From Microbacterium pygmaeum (GTDB lineage: Bacteria > Actinomycetota > Actinomycetes > Actinomycetales > Microbacteriaceae), in contig NZ_LT629692.1 of assembly GCF_900100885.1 (NCBI RefSeq), positions 3,596,001-3,660,000 of the forward strand: a stretch of 64,000 nt of DNA, in the 5' to 3' direction. The notes below the pieces were generated by a model. It saw nothing but the letters and a program-made list of their open reading frames with translations. It ran no database searches and had not been told where the DNA came from. This document shows, piece by piece, positions 26,629-35,057 of this stretch (the first letter of the stretch is position 1; every line of letters begins with the position of its first letter). The position numbers and the translations under genes were made by a program.

Positions 26629-27741
26629 TCAACGAACTGCAACCGCTTGACGCGTCACATCCAACGCCTCTGCGTAAGACGCGCACACCCGCTCCCAGGA
26701 GTAGATGCTTTCAGCACGCTCCGACCCACGCTCAATCAATCGTTGCCGCTTGGCGGAGTCACTGATGAGATCGATCACGGCTGACGCGATTGCAGCCGGA
26801 TCCGGCTGCACGAACACGCCTGCGTCCTCCAAGACCTCGCGGTTGTAGACAGTGTCACGGGCCACCACAGGAGCCTTGTTTGCCATAGCTTGCACGAGGG
26901 CAGGATTGGTTCCGCCGACGCTGTGGCCGTGGAAATACGCGCCAGCGTTTTGCCAAAGCGCGGCCAGCCGCTTGTCATCGCTCAGGTGTCCAAGCCAACG
27001 CACCCGCGGCTCCTGCTCGTCGAGTAGCTTCGCCGCGTCATCGATGGGGCCGCCGTAGCCGGATGAGCCGACGATGACCACGTCATGCTTTCGAGCGATG
27101 ATCTTAGCGGCCTCGAGAAACTCGGGAACCGTGTTCTCGGGAACGAAGCGAGCAACGATCAAGACGTAATCACCCGGCACCAAGCCGGGATCGAGGTCGC
27201 CGGGCGTCATCGCATCGCCGCCGTACGGGATGAAGAATCCATCGCGATTGAAGTCCCGCTTCCACCGGTCACCGATCGCGTGAGCATCGAACACAAGGTT
27301 GGACCCGTAGCGCGCCGTGAGTTGCGCCCCTCGTCGGAAGACGGCTTTCCCAAGCCCGCTCCACTTGGCGCGCTCCCACTCAATGCCATCCACGTTCACG
27401 AGGCTCGGGATGCCTGCCGCGCGCAGAATCGGCAGCCAGTAGCCATTGGCGACATTCATCACGAGAGCGACATCGGGCCGTCTCCGCGCTGCGTCGAGGC
27501 TCGCCGTCAATCCGTAGGTCAGTGTGCTGACGGACTTCATCTCGACTCCGCGCGTGTACCGAACGTTCACTCGCGGGTCCAAGCGGGCATCTTCAGGCTT
27601 CGTGGCGCCGCGACGAGAGTAAACGTCAACATCCCACCCCTGATCGACCAGGTATGGGGCCAAGTATCGGACCGCGGTCTCGAAGCCACCGTAGTAGCTC
27701 GGATAGCCGCGCGTGCCGATGATTGCCACGGATTTTGTCAC
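26629..27741 (-). CDS. DUF1972-type glycosyltransferase (rhamnosyltransferase-like)
   Basis: A 370-residue glycosyltransferase. GTG at 27741 is preceded by GGAGAG and gives VTKSVAIIGTRGYPSYYGGFET, the signature opening of DUF1972 enzymes, often annotated as rhamnosyltransferases acting early in repeat-unit assembly. The C-terminal domain has YVLIVARFVPENTVPEFLEAA and HGHSVGGTNPALVQAMA. It is first in the minus-strand glycosyltransferase operon and is transcribed divergently from the dehydrogenase gene, with a 209-bp promoter region between. Confidence 0.85.
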   Translation of the reverse strand: MTKSVAIIGTRGYPSYYGGFETAVRYLAPYLVDQGWDVDVYSRRGATKPEDARLDPRVNVRYTRGVEMKSVSTLTYGLTASLDAARRRPDVALVMNVANGYWLPILRAAGIPSLVNVDGIEWERAKWSGLGKAVFRRGAQLTARYGSNLVFDAHAIGDRWKRDFNRDGFFIPYGGDAMTPGDLDPGLVPGDYVLIVARFVPENTVPEFLEAAKIIARKHDVVIVGSSGYGGPIDDAAKLLDEQEPRVRWLGHLSDDKRLAALWQNAGAYFHGHSVGGTNPALVQAMANKAPVVARDTVYNREVLEDAGVFVQPDPAAIASAVIDLISDSAKRQRLIERGSERAESIYSWERVCASYAEALDVTRQAVAVR

Positions 27742-27950
27742 TACGGTCTGCTCTCCAACGTCGACTGGAAAGCACCGCGCCATCGAGATGCTGGCACCCA
27801 CCCTACCTGCGATCTCGTAACACTCTGTTTCAAGGTCGTGACGCGGAGGGGCGAAATGAGGCCTCCTGGGTCTGGCGATAATGGTGATCCGTACTCTTCG
27901 TCGCCACCGGTCGCCGGCGAAAATCATCTCTGAAGGCTCGAGGAGTTCTC

Positions 27951-29261
27951 ATGCGTTTGTCTGTTGTTGGTTGTGGGTATTTGGGTGCGGTGCATGCGGC
28001 GGCGATGGCTTCGATTGGTCATGAGGTTGTCGGGATTGATGTTGATGCGGTGAAGGTGGCTGCGTTGGCGGAGGGTCGTGCGCCGTTCTTCGAGCCTGGG
28101 TTGGGGGAGATCCTGTCGGAGGGGATCGCGTCTGGCCGGTTGTCGTTCACGACCGATATGGCTGCTGCGAAGGGCGCGGCCGTGCATTTCGTGGGGGTGG
28201 GGACCCCGCAGCAGAAAGACGGGTACGCCGCCGACCTGACGTATGTGCACGCGGCGGTCGATGCGCTGGTCCCGTTCCTGTCGCCGGGTGATGTGGTCGC
28301 GGGCAAATCGACGGTCCCGGTGGGGACCGCGGCGGATTTGACCCCCCGGGTGGCGGCGACGGGTGCGACGTTGGTGTGGAACCCGGAGTTCCTGCGGGAG
28401 GGGTGGGCGGTGCAAGACACCATCGACCCGGACCGGCTCGTGGTCGGCGTGCCCGCGGGCGACGAGGGTGCGCGGGCGGCGGACATCCTGCGGGATGTGT
28501 ATCACCCGGCGGTGGGGAAGGGGACCCCGTTCCTGGTCACCGATCTGGCCACCGCGGAACTGGTCAAAGTCGCCGCCAACGCGTTCCTCGCCACGAAGAT
28601 CTCGTTCATCAACGCGATGGCCGAGATCGCTGAAGTCACCGGCGCTGATGTCACCCAGCTCGCCGACGCGATCGGCCACGACGCCCGCATCGGCCGCCGG
28701 TTCCTGGGCGCCGGGATCGGGTTCGGCGGCGGGTGCCTGCCCAAAGACATCCGTGCGTTCTCCGCCCGCGCCGAAGAACTCGGCCGTGGCGAGTCCGTCG
28801 CGTTCCTCCGCGAGATCGACGCGATCAACATGCGCCGCCGCGACCGTGCCGTGGACCTCGTCGTCCAGTCCCTGGGCGGCACCGTCTACGGCAAACGCGT
28901 CGCCGTCCTCGGCGCCGCGTTCAAACCCCACTCCGACGACATCCGCGACTCCCCCGCCCTCGATGTCGCCGTCCGCCTCAAAGGCCTCGGCGCCGACGTC
29001 ATCGTCACCGACCCCGAAGCGATCGACAACTCCCGCCGCATCCACCCGCAACTCGACTACACCCCCCACCGCGACGACGCGATCGCCGACGCGGAAGCAG
29101 TCGTGGTCGTCACCGAATGGGACGAATACCGCAAAGACCTCACCCCCCAACACGCCTCCACCCTCACCACCGGTCGCATCATCATCGACGGCCGCAACTG
29201 CCTCGACGCCACCGCATGGCGAACCGCCGGCTGGACCTACCACGGCATGGGACGCCCCTAA
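27951..29261 (+). CDS. ugd: UDP-glucose 6-dehydrogenase, copy 1
   Basis: A 436-residue UDP-glucose/GDP-mannose dehydrogenase family member that oxidises a UDP-sugar to the uronic acid with two NAD+; UDP-glucose is the likely substrate given GalU nearby. N-terminal NAD-binding VVGCGYLGAVHA, EFLREGWAVQD, and the catalytic cysteine in GFGGGCLPKD near residue 262. GAGGAG precedes the ATG. The sequence is nearly identical to 59488-60798; only two residue changes were seen (Ala/Arg in the DDAI-DAEA stretch and Thr/Ala in LT-GRIII). Third positions are G/T-rich in the first half and C-rich in the second, unlike the neighbours. Confidence 0.92.
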   Translation: MRLSVVGCGYLGAVHAAAMASIGHEVVGIDVDAVKVAALAEGRAPFFEPGLGEILSEGIASGRLSFTTDMAAAKGAAVHFVGVGTPQQKDGYAADLTYVHAAVDALVPFLSPGDVVAGKSTVPVGTAADLTPRVAATGATLVWNPEFLREGWAVQDTIDPDRLVVGVPAGDEGARAADILRDVYHPAVGKGTPFLVTDLATAELVKVAANAFLATKISFINAMAEIAEVTGADVTQLADAIGHDARIGRRFLGAGIGFGGGCLPKDIRAFSARAEELGRGESVAFLREIDAINMRRRDRAVDLVVQSLGGTVYGKRVAVLGAAFKPHSDDIRDSPALDVAVRLKGLGADVIVTDPEAIDNSRRIHPQLDYTPHRDDAIADAEAVVVVTEWDEYRKDLTPQHASTLTTGRIIIDGRNCLDATAWRTAGWTYHGMGRP

Positions 29262-29275
29262 CCCCCGCATCCGCC
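27951..29275 (+). repeat. Long direct repeat, left copy
   Basis: Near-identical to 59488-60812. Similarity starts abruptly at the ATG and runs 14 bp beyond the stop codon. Only two base differences were seen in the first 1.09 kb; the remainder cluster in the last 220 bp. The two copies are in the same orientation, 31.5 kb apart. Confidence 0.95.
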
Positions 29276-29380
29276 GCTCGGTCCGCAGATTGCCTTCTGT
29301 GTCCCTGCATTTCTCGCATCATCAGCGACGTCAAGGCAGCGCACGAGGGCGGTCTGCAAGTTTCAGCAACGCGGCTCGCT

Positions 29381-29386
29381 TATGAT
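29381..29386 (+). promoter_or_regulatory. Possible -10 element (TATGAT) before second AraC gene
   Basis: TATGAT stands 60 bp before the AraC start, in a 184-bp gap after the dehydrogenase gene. A -35 match is poor. Weak call. Confidence 0.3.
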
Positions 29387-29445
29387 CTTCGTGACTGCCG
29401 CATCGCGGCCGCGGTCTCACGGACTCAGGCGCGAGGAGCAAAGCA

Positions 29446-30294
29446 ATGCCAGCGGGATCACTACGGAAGGCGATAGCCGACTGTCTCGGTATGGACGCGA
29501 TGGCCAGCGGGCTCGTCGGCTTGCAGGAGTATCGGTCTGCCCTCGTCACGTCGCATCGACCACGGTCGGCGAGCTGGCTCTGGGCGCCGGCGGGCCGCGC
29601 AACACCGACCACTGCAGTCGTGTTCGCGACCGAAGGCGGGGTTGCGCTGAGCGGCGCCGACGCGCCGGCACGCGGCATCCTGTTGCACAGCACGCACCGG
29701 ACCGAGCTGGACTGGACGCCAGGCACGCTGGCGACAGTCGTCTGGCTGGACACCGACTCCGTCGTCGACTCGGCCGTCCCTGCCTCCATCGATGCAGCGC
29801 CCTTGGTCGACACCTCGCTCGTGAGCGGATTGAAGGCCTTCGCCGAGTCGCTGACGCGCCGCGCAGAAGTCCGTACGAAAGTCTCCGCGTACCTGGTGGA
29901 ACGCCTGCTCGTCGAAATGGTCTACGGAGTCCTGCTCGAACGCAAGGAGACGGAAGTGCCTGCGCAGCAAGCGCAGCGCCCCATGAGTCGCGCCAAGATG
30001 CTCATGCTCCTCAACCGTGCCGACCCTGAATACGGCAGCGAAGACCTGGCACGCGATCTCCACATGTCACCGCGCCATCTGCAGCGCTTGTTCGCACGAG
30101 AAGGTTCCACCCCCGCCGCCGAACTGCGCAACCTCCGCGCCGAGCTGGCGCAGACACTCCTGCGCGACGCGCAGTACGACGCGTTGACGATCGCCGAGAT
30201 TGCGGGTCACGCGGGGTTTACGAACCCCTCTGCGATGCGCCGCGCGCTGCAGGCGGTCGGCGCGCCGGCGCCCCAGGCGATCAGAGCTCGCTGA
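29446..30294 (+). CDS. AraC-family transcriptional regulator, copy 2
   Basis: A 282-residue regulator with a GAGGAG ribosome-binding site. The C-terminal DNA-binding part shows two helix-turn-helix units: SEDLARDLHMSPRHLQRLF (about 192-210) and LTIAEIAGHAGFTNPSAMRRAL (about 246-267). The N-terminal sensor half is divergent. Overall order and C-terminal pattern match the regulator at 3673-4515. The next gene downstream (138 bp) is again a twin-arginine-type exported protein, so the two-gene module occurs twice, facing outward from the first polysaccharide set. Confidence 0.85.
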   Translation: MPAGSLRKAIADCLGMDAMASGLVGLQEYRSALVTSHRPRSASWLWAPAGRATPTTAVVFATEGGVALSGADAPARGILLHSTHRTELDWTPGTLATVVWLDTDSVVDSAVPASIDAAPLVDTSLVSGLKAFAESLTRRAEVRTKVSAYLVERLLVEMVYGVLLERKETEVPAQQAQRPMSRAKMLMLLNRADPEYGSEDLARDLHMSPRHLQRLFAREGSTPAAELRNLRAELAQTLLRDAQYDALTIAEIAGHAGFTNPSAMRRALQAVGAPAPQAIRAR

Positions 30295-30432
30295 GCCTCA
30301 CCGGCCCCGCGACGTCCATTCCGCGACGGTCTCGGATCGAATGACGACACGAGGCCACCGGCGCTCAGGGGATCTTCGGCAGAGTCATGGGCAGACCCAC
30401 TCCCACACCCGAAGATCGTTCAAGGAGATCCG

Positions 30433-31074
30433 ATGACTGACCTCGAGTCCCGACCCGAGAGCACGCCCAGCAAGACCTTCAGCCGCCGCAGCGTCATGAA
30501 GACCGCTGCGTGGTCGGTGCCGGTCATCGCCGCGACCGCCGCCATGCCGCTTGCTGCGGCGTCGGTTAGCAACGCCAACCTCACGTGGACGGGTATCACC
30601 GGCTCGCTGCTGTCGCTGCGGGTGCTCGATTCCGCAACCGTTGTGACGGCTGCGCTGGCCCCGACCCTGCCCACGCAGCTCACCCTCACTAACGGCGCAG
30701 GTGCGATCGCTAACCAGTCGGCGAGCGTGTCGATCGTCGTCGACCGGCCGGGGGGTATCAACATCACGGTCGGCAGGGCTCGTGGTTTCGGCGTGTACTC
30801 GTTCAACGGAGCGCCGACGCCGGCAGGCTCGCGAACCTCCACCTATCAGATCGTCGGATTCCCGCGGACGACCTACACGACCACGACCACCGTCAACGTG
30901 GCGTCGAATGGCACGTTCAGCATTCCTGTTGTGTGGGGTCTCGCGGGAACCAACACCGGCATCAACATTTCGGCCTTGGCGAACTTCCCGGTGACGGCGA
31001 CGGTCGTCGTGGGCGGACGCACCCTGACCGCGACCAGCACCATCTCGGTTCCGGTCGGCGCCGGTCTTCTGTAG
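30433..31074 (+). CDS. Exported protein with twin-arginine-like signal, copy 2
   Basis: A 213-residue protein with an AAGGAGA ribosome-binding site. Residues about 17-42 read FSRRSVMKTAAWSVPVIAA and end MPLAAAS, very close to the signal of the product at 2723-3334. The mature part is Thr/Val/Asn-rich with beta-strand periodicity and no cysteine (TYTTTTTVNVASNGTFSIPV). No known domain recognised. It is followed by direct repeats and a strong terminator, so it ends its transcript. Function unknown; probably a surface or secreted protein under control of the adjacent AraC regulator. Confidence 0.75.
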   Translation: MTDLESRPESTPSKTFSRRSVMKTAAWSVPVIAATAAMPLAAASVSNANLTWTGITGSLLSLRVLDSATVVTAALAPTLPTQLTLTNGAGAIANQSASVSIVVDRPGGINITVGRARGFGVYSFNGAPTPAGSRTSTYQIVGFPRTTYTTTTTVNVASNGTFSIPVVWGLAGTNTGINISALANFPVTATVVVGGRTLTATSTISVPVGAGLL

Positions 31075-31079
31075 CCGGA

Positions 31080-31147
31080 CACTCCTCTTAATAGGAGCGC
31101 GTTTTCACCCTTCTTTCACACGAACCACTCCTCTTAATAGGGGGCGC
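31080..31147. repeat. Pair of direct repeats CACTCCTCTTAATAGG
   Basis: The 16-bp phrase occurs at 31080-31095 and 31126-31141, 46 bp apart, and each is followed by G-rich GCGC sequence. Each unit is itself nearly palindromic (CTCCT...AGGAG). They stand between the exported-protein stop and the terminator. They might be a binding site or an RNA element. Confidence 0.7.
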
Positions 31148-31200
31148 AAACGAGCCCGCTCGTACCGATCGTCGGATCGGCGCGAGAGGGCTCGTTTGCG
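31145..31200 (+). terminator. Strong intrinsic-type terminator
   Basis: CGCAAACGAGCCC at 31145-31157 pairs perfectly with GGGCTCGTTTGCG at 31188-31200, and inside it CTCG/CGAG and CCGATC/GATCGG also pair, so the whole 56 bp folds as one long hairpin. The TTT lies within the stem rather than after it. Confidence 0.85.
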
Positions 31201-31297
31201 TCACCGGCAACGCTGACGTTCCGGCGCCTGTTCGGACGGGAGGTGAGGGGTCGTCACGTGAGGCGACGTCGCCACGAAGGCTGGATAGGGTGGGGCG

Positions 31298-32209
31298 GTG
31301 ACCGCCGAACCCGTCGTCCTGTGTCTGGGCGAAGCGGTCGAGCTGGGCCACGCCTGGGTGCAGTCGGTCGCCGAGCGCTCGGGGATCCGCGTGCTGTTCT
31401 TGAAGGGCCCCGCCCTGCATCGCCACGGCCTGCGGGAGCACCGCACGTCATCCGACGTGGACGTCCTTGTCGAACCGAGTCGACTGGACGATTTGTCCGC
31501 GGCCCTCGTCGCGCGGGAATGGACCCAACGCGAGGGCGATTTCATCACGGAGCGCATCAGTCTGCACTCGCGTGCCTTCCTGCATCAAGAGTGGCCCTGC
31601 GACATCGATCTGCACGCGTACTACCCGGGCTTCCTACGCCCCCCTGCCGAGGTGTTCGAGGCGCTTTGGGCACGGCGCACGCGGCTCGAGTTCGCGCATT
31701 ACGCGTGCGACGTCCCCGACCGTCTCGGCTCGATCCTCGTCTTGGCTCTTCATTCTCTGCGCGGTACGGCTCGTCAGCAGCGGCACGCCGATGAGCTGAA
31801 CGGCCTGTACCGGGTGTCACTGACGCGCGATGAACGCCTGCAGCTCGGTGCGCTCGCGCTTGCGACGGGAAGCGCCGGCACACTCGAGACCGTCCTGCCT
31901 CGACTCGGCGTGGATGTCGACATTCCAGCCGAGGATCTCGCGTCCCGCGAACTGCAGGAGTGGCGCGAACGAGTGCGGTCGGGTTCTCACGGCGCATACT
32001 TCTGGATCGTCGCGTTTCGCCGCGCGAACTGGAGGCAGCGCATCGCAGTGACCGGACGCGCGATCTGGCCGACCCGCGCCGATCTCCTGCTGTCCCGGCC
32101 GGATGTCGTCGACACGCGGTGGGGTCTGCTGCAGGGACGCGTGCAACGGTGGGGTCGAGGCATCGCCTCCCTGCCCGACGCGCTACGCGCGACCTCTCGG
32201 CGTCGCTGA
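31298..32209 (+). CDS. Nucleotidyltransferase-fold protein (NTP_transf_5 family)
   Basis: A 303-residue protein. FLKGPALHRHG (residues 34-44) and SDVDVLV (52-58), then CDIDLH (about 101), give the Gly-Pro and Asp-x-Asp metal-binding pattern of a minimal nucleotidyltransferase in the uncharacterised NTP_transf_5 family. Such genes recur beside HprK-like kinases and PqqD-like proteins in exopolysaccharide and lasso-peptide clusters; their substrate is unknown. GTG start. It converges on exactly such a kinase-PqqD fusion, 4 bp away, which supports a shared pathway. Confidence 0.8.
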   Translation: MTAEPVVLCLGEAVELGHAWVQSVAERSGIRVLFLKGPALHRHGLREHRTSSDVDVLVEPSRLDDLSAALVAREWTQREGDFITERISLHSRAFLHQEWPCDIDLHAYYPGFLRPPAEVFEALWARRTRLEFAHYACDVPDRLGSILVLALHSLRGTARQQRHADELNGLYRVSLTRDERLQLGALALATGSAGTLETVLPRLGVDVDIPAEDLASRELQEWRERVRSGSHGAYFWIVAFRRANWRQRIAVTGRAIWPTRADLLLSRPDVVDTRWGLLQGRVQRWGRGIASLPDALRATSRRR

Positions 32210-32213
32210 CGCC

Positions 32214-33731
32214 CTAAGCCGATGAAGCGTCGGCACTGATGCGCCGAGCCTGCACCCACTGGTTGTCGAGGAGCTGCTCGAGAAAGGCCATCACGTCATC
32301 GGCGATTTCTGCGGGGTTGACGATGCCTGCCGCACCGGCCACCCAACGGACGATCGTCGCCGTGTCGCCGCCGTCGACGAGCGCGAGCCAGATCAGGGCG
32401 GCCGAGCCCTCGAGACTCTGCGGGCTCCGCGGGTCGCCGGAGAGTCCCAGCACCACCACGCGGTCGCCGCTCTCGACCCACGCGACGTCCTCTCTAATCG
32501 CCCAGTCCACGCCGAAGGTCCGCTCCAGGATGCCGGTGTCGACCATCTCGTCCGCGGCGCTTCTCACCAGCTCGGTGGGGTCCGCCCCCGCCGGCGATCC
32601 GTATTCGGCGACGGTCGCCCCGACGAGCGTCTCGAGGGTCGCTTGGTTCGCTGCACGCCAGATCGTTGACGCGACCTCACCGAGCACGCGAACGGTGCCA
32701 TTCCCCACGTCGCCGACGTGCAGCAGGACCAGCCGGTCAGTGCCTGCGAGAGGGTGCACGTCCACCACGTCGGTCCGCGTGTACCGCACCGCAGCGAGCG
32801 CATCGTCCGCGGCAGCGGCGGAAAGCTGTGGGGCCGGCTCGAGGTCCACGGGCGCGGGAGGCACTCCCCCAATTCCCGGCCGCTCCGCGAGGGCCTCGAT
32901 CGTGTGCACCAGCGTCTCCGCCTCACGGTAGATGACACGCTGGACGCCGCCGACCGACGCGACATGGGCAGCGATCGTTTGCAACGGCGACGGGAGCACG
33001 GCGAGATAGCTGGTCTGCTCGACGAGGTCGGTGAGCGCGTCCCCCAGATCGACGGGCTCCACGACCGGCACGTCAGGACCGTCTGGACGACGATCGAGCA
33101 GCACGATGGCGCTCAACCGCAGCGGCGCGTCAGGCAGCGCGCGCAATCCCAGCTCGCTCGGCGTCCGCTGCTCTTTGTAGTCACGCCCGTCCGCGATCAC
33201 CGAGAGGGGTTTGCGGTACGGGTGCACGGTGCCGTCCGAGTCGATCGCCACGGTCTCGTCGCTGACGTAGCCGAAGTGGGCTCCCAGCACCCGCGACGCG
33301 GTCGTCTTCCCCCGGCCCGAGGGGCCGATGAGGGCGACCACGCGACCGTCGTCCGTGGCGAGCCCGGCGGCGTGCAGCATCCACATCCGCCCTCGGCTCT
33401 GCTCGATGGCGGCGAGGGTCACCCGCTGAGACAGATCGGAGAGCATCGCATCCTGCGCCACGTCGTGCATCGTGCGCACGATCGGTACGTCGTCATTCGG
33501 ATGCACGTCTGCGGCATCCTCCGCGGCCAGGGCGTCGCGCCACGCATCCGCGACCGCGCACCGATCCTCATCACCGAGCGACGAGGCATCGATCCGCACC
33601 AGGCCGCCCAGGGCGGAGACGAGCAGTTCAGCGGCCACGGATCCAGCGTAGATCCCTACCGCGTCGGACCCGCACCGCGCAACTTCTTCAACCAGAAGTT
33701 CGATCCTGCTACTGTGGGCATTCGTGGTCAT
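32214..33731 (-). CDS. HprK-like kinase fused to two PqqD-like domains
   Basis: A 505-residue protein. Residues about 90-270 resemble the HPr kinase/phosphorylase fold: LHAAGLATDDGRVVALIGPSGRGKTTA (Walker A near 133-141), then VSDETVAI near 155-163 as the acidic site. About 310-400 and 408-498 each look like a PqqD-type winged-helix domain (VLGEVASTIWRAA ... ELVRSAADEMVDTGILE; LEGSAALIWLALVDG ... DVMAFLEQLLDNQWV). PqqD domains bind peptides for modification. In known systems kinase and PqqD-like protein are usually separate genes; the fusion with two PqqD domains is unusual. Substrate unknown. No ribosome-binding site is obvious. Confidence 0.75.
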   Translation of the reverse strand: MTTNAHSSRIELLVEEVARCGSDAVGIYAGSVAAELLVSALGGLVRIDASSLGDEDRCAVADAWRDALAAEDAADVHPNDDVPIVRTMHDVAQDAMLSDLSQRVTLAAIEQSRGRMWMLHAAGLATDDGRVVALIGPSGRGKTTASRVLGAHFGYVSDETVAIDSDGTVHPYRKPLSVIADGRDYKEQRTPSELGLRALPDAPLRLSAIVLLDRRPDGPDVPVVEPVDLGDALTDLVEQTSYLAVLPSPLQTIAAHVASVGGVQRVIYREAETLVHTIEALAERPGIGGVPPAPVDLEPAPQLSAAAADDALAAVRYTRTDVVDVHPLAGTDRLVLLHVGDVGNGTVRVLGEVASTIWRAANQATLETLVGATVAEYGSPAGADPTELVRSAADEMVDTGILERTFGVDWAIREDVAWVESGDRVVVLGLSGDPRSPQSLEGSAALIWLALVDGGDTATIVRWVAGAAGIVNPAEIADDVMAFLEQLLDNQWVQARRISADASSA

Positions 33732-33893
33732 GGGGACTCACGAAGCTTGCGCGGTGCTTGGGGAAGCAGAAGCCAGCGCGGCTCGCACCGCAACGTGAAG
33801 CGGTTGTATCCGTTTCGGGTCGATCGCGTTACGGGGCGTCAACTCGACGCTGGGTGCACCTAGATTTGTGACACGGGGGATGGGGACTTGGGG

Positions 33894-35057
33894 ATGGGGA
33901 CTCCACGCGTCGCGATCATTCTGCGGTACGGGCTGAATCCGACAGCCTGGCGCAAGCGCCACGACGCCGGCGAACTCGTCGATGAGACTCCCTACGCGTA
34001 CCACCTCGCAGATGCATGGTTCACCACGGCGTGGTCGACCGATCACAACGAGGGAAGGATGTCGCGGATGCTGCGCATGACGGTTCGCCGCGTCATGGGT
34101 TTCGATCTCGTGCACGTCTGGCGCAACCGCCGCATCATCCAGGCCGCCGACGCGGTCTGGACCCACACCGAGCGCGAGCACCTCGCGGTCGCCTTCCTCA
34201 AGGCCCTGCAGCCGCGCCGCTACCGCGCGGTCACGGTGGCGCAGTCGGTGTGGCTCTGGGACCAGTGGGGTTCGATATCCGGGGTGCGCCGACGACTGTT
34301 CGGCAGTCTGCTGCGCCGGCATGAGGTCGAAGTCGTCCTCAGCAGCGACAACCGCGACCTGTCACGGTCGTCGGTACCCGGTCGCACCGTGATCCGCGTG
34401 CCGTTCGGAACCCACTTCGCACGCGCGCGGGGGGCAGACACCGCCCTCCCGGTCCCCCCGCGCGTGCTCACCATCGGCAACGACCGTCACCGCGACTGGC
34501 CGCTGCTGGTCGAGGTGAGCAAGCGGATGCCCGAGGTCGACTTCGACGTCATCTCGCTCTCCGCTGACGCAAAGTCGCAGCCCTGGCCGGCGAACGTCGT
34601 CGTGCGATCGACGACCCAGCTCGACATCCTCGAGAACGCGTATGCCGAGGCCACCGTCGTGGCGATCCCGCTCATCCGCAACCACCACGCGTCCGGCTGC
34701 ACCGTCGCGATCGAGGCGATCTCAGCCGGCCTGCCCGTCGTCGCCTCCGAGGCCGGCGGCATCGAGGAGTACCTCGAAGGCGGCGCGACCCAGCTGGTCG
34801 CCGTCGGCGATGCGGCGGGATTCGAAGCCGCCATCCGCTCCGCCATCGCCGCTCCCCCGCAGGCCGATCCCGGCGTCGCCGAGGCGCGCGGCCTGTCCGA
34901 GAGCGACTACGTCACCCGGCTCGCCTCACTCACCCTGTCGCTGCTCGAACGCGCGCCGATCGCGCCGGCCGTCGAGACGTTCGCCCACATCACCGAACCC
35001 CCCACCAAGCAGGCAGCGTCGCCCGCGTCGACCGACGAGGCGAACATCCCGGCATGA
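33894..35057 (+). CDS. Glycosyltransferase (GT-B, GT4-like), second set
   Basis: A 387-residue protein. The ATG at 33894 lies in a run of GGGGAT repeats; a TTG six bases earlier is also possible. SGCTVAIEAISAGLPVVASEAGGIEEYLEGGATQLV at about 263-298 is the donor-binding part of a GT4 enzyme, and LTIGNDRHRDWPLLVEVSKRMP opens the C-terminal domain. First gene of a tightly overlapping run (ATGA junctions) with the acyltransferase and the next glycosyltransferase. Specificity unknown. Confidence 0.8.
   Translation: MGTPRVAIILRYGLNPTAWRKRHDAGELVDETPYAYHLADAWFTTAWSTDHNEGRMSRMLRMTVRRVMGFDLVHVWRNRRIIQAADAVWTHTEREHLAVAFLKALQPRRYRAVTVAQSVWLWDQWGSISGVRRRLFGSLLRRHEVEVVLSSDNRDLSRSSVPGRTVIRVPFGTHFARARGADTALPVPPRVLTIGNDRHRDWPLLVEVSKRMPEVDFDVISLSADAKSQPWPANVVVRSTTQLDILENAYAEATVVAIPLIRNHHASGCTVAIEAISAGLPVVASEAGGIEEYLEGGATQLVAVGDAAGFEAAIRSAIAAPPQADPGVAEARGLSESDYVTRLASLTLSLLERAPIAPAVETFAHITEPPTKQAASPASTDEANIPA

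Noticed and set aside
27924..29270. 448-residue open frame on the minus strand opposite ugd copy 1 (and its equivalent opposite copy 2)
   Set aside because: Produced by the base bias of the real gene; the Asp/Gly/Val-rich then Arg/His-rich translation matches no domain, and the plus-strand protein is clearly UDP-glucose dehydrogenase.
31298..33731. Lasso-peptide cluster
   Set aside because: A nucleotidyltransferase, an HprK-like kinase and PqqD-like domains occur in some lasso clusters, but no asparagine-synthetase-like cyclase, protease or short precursor was found here.
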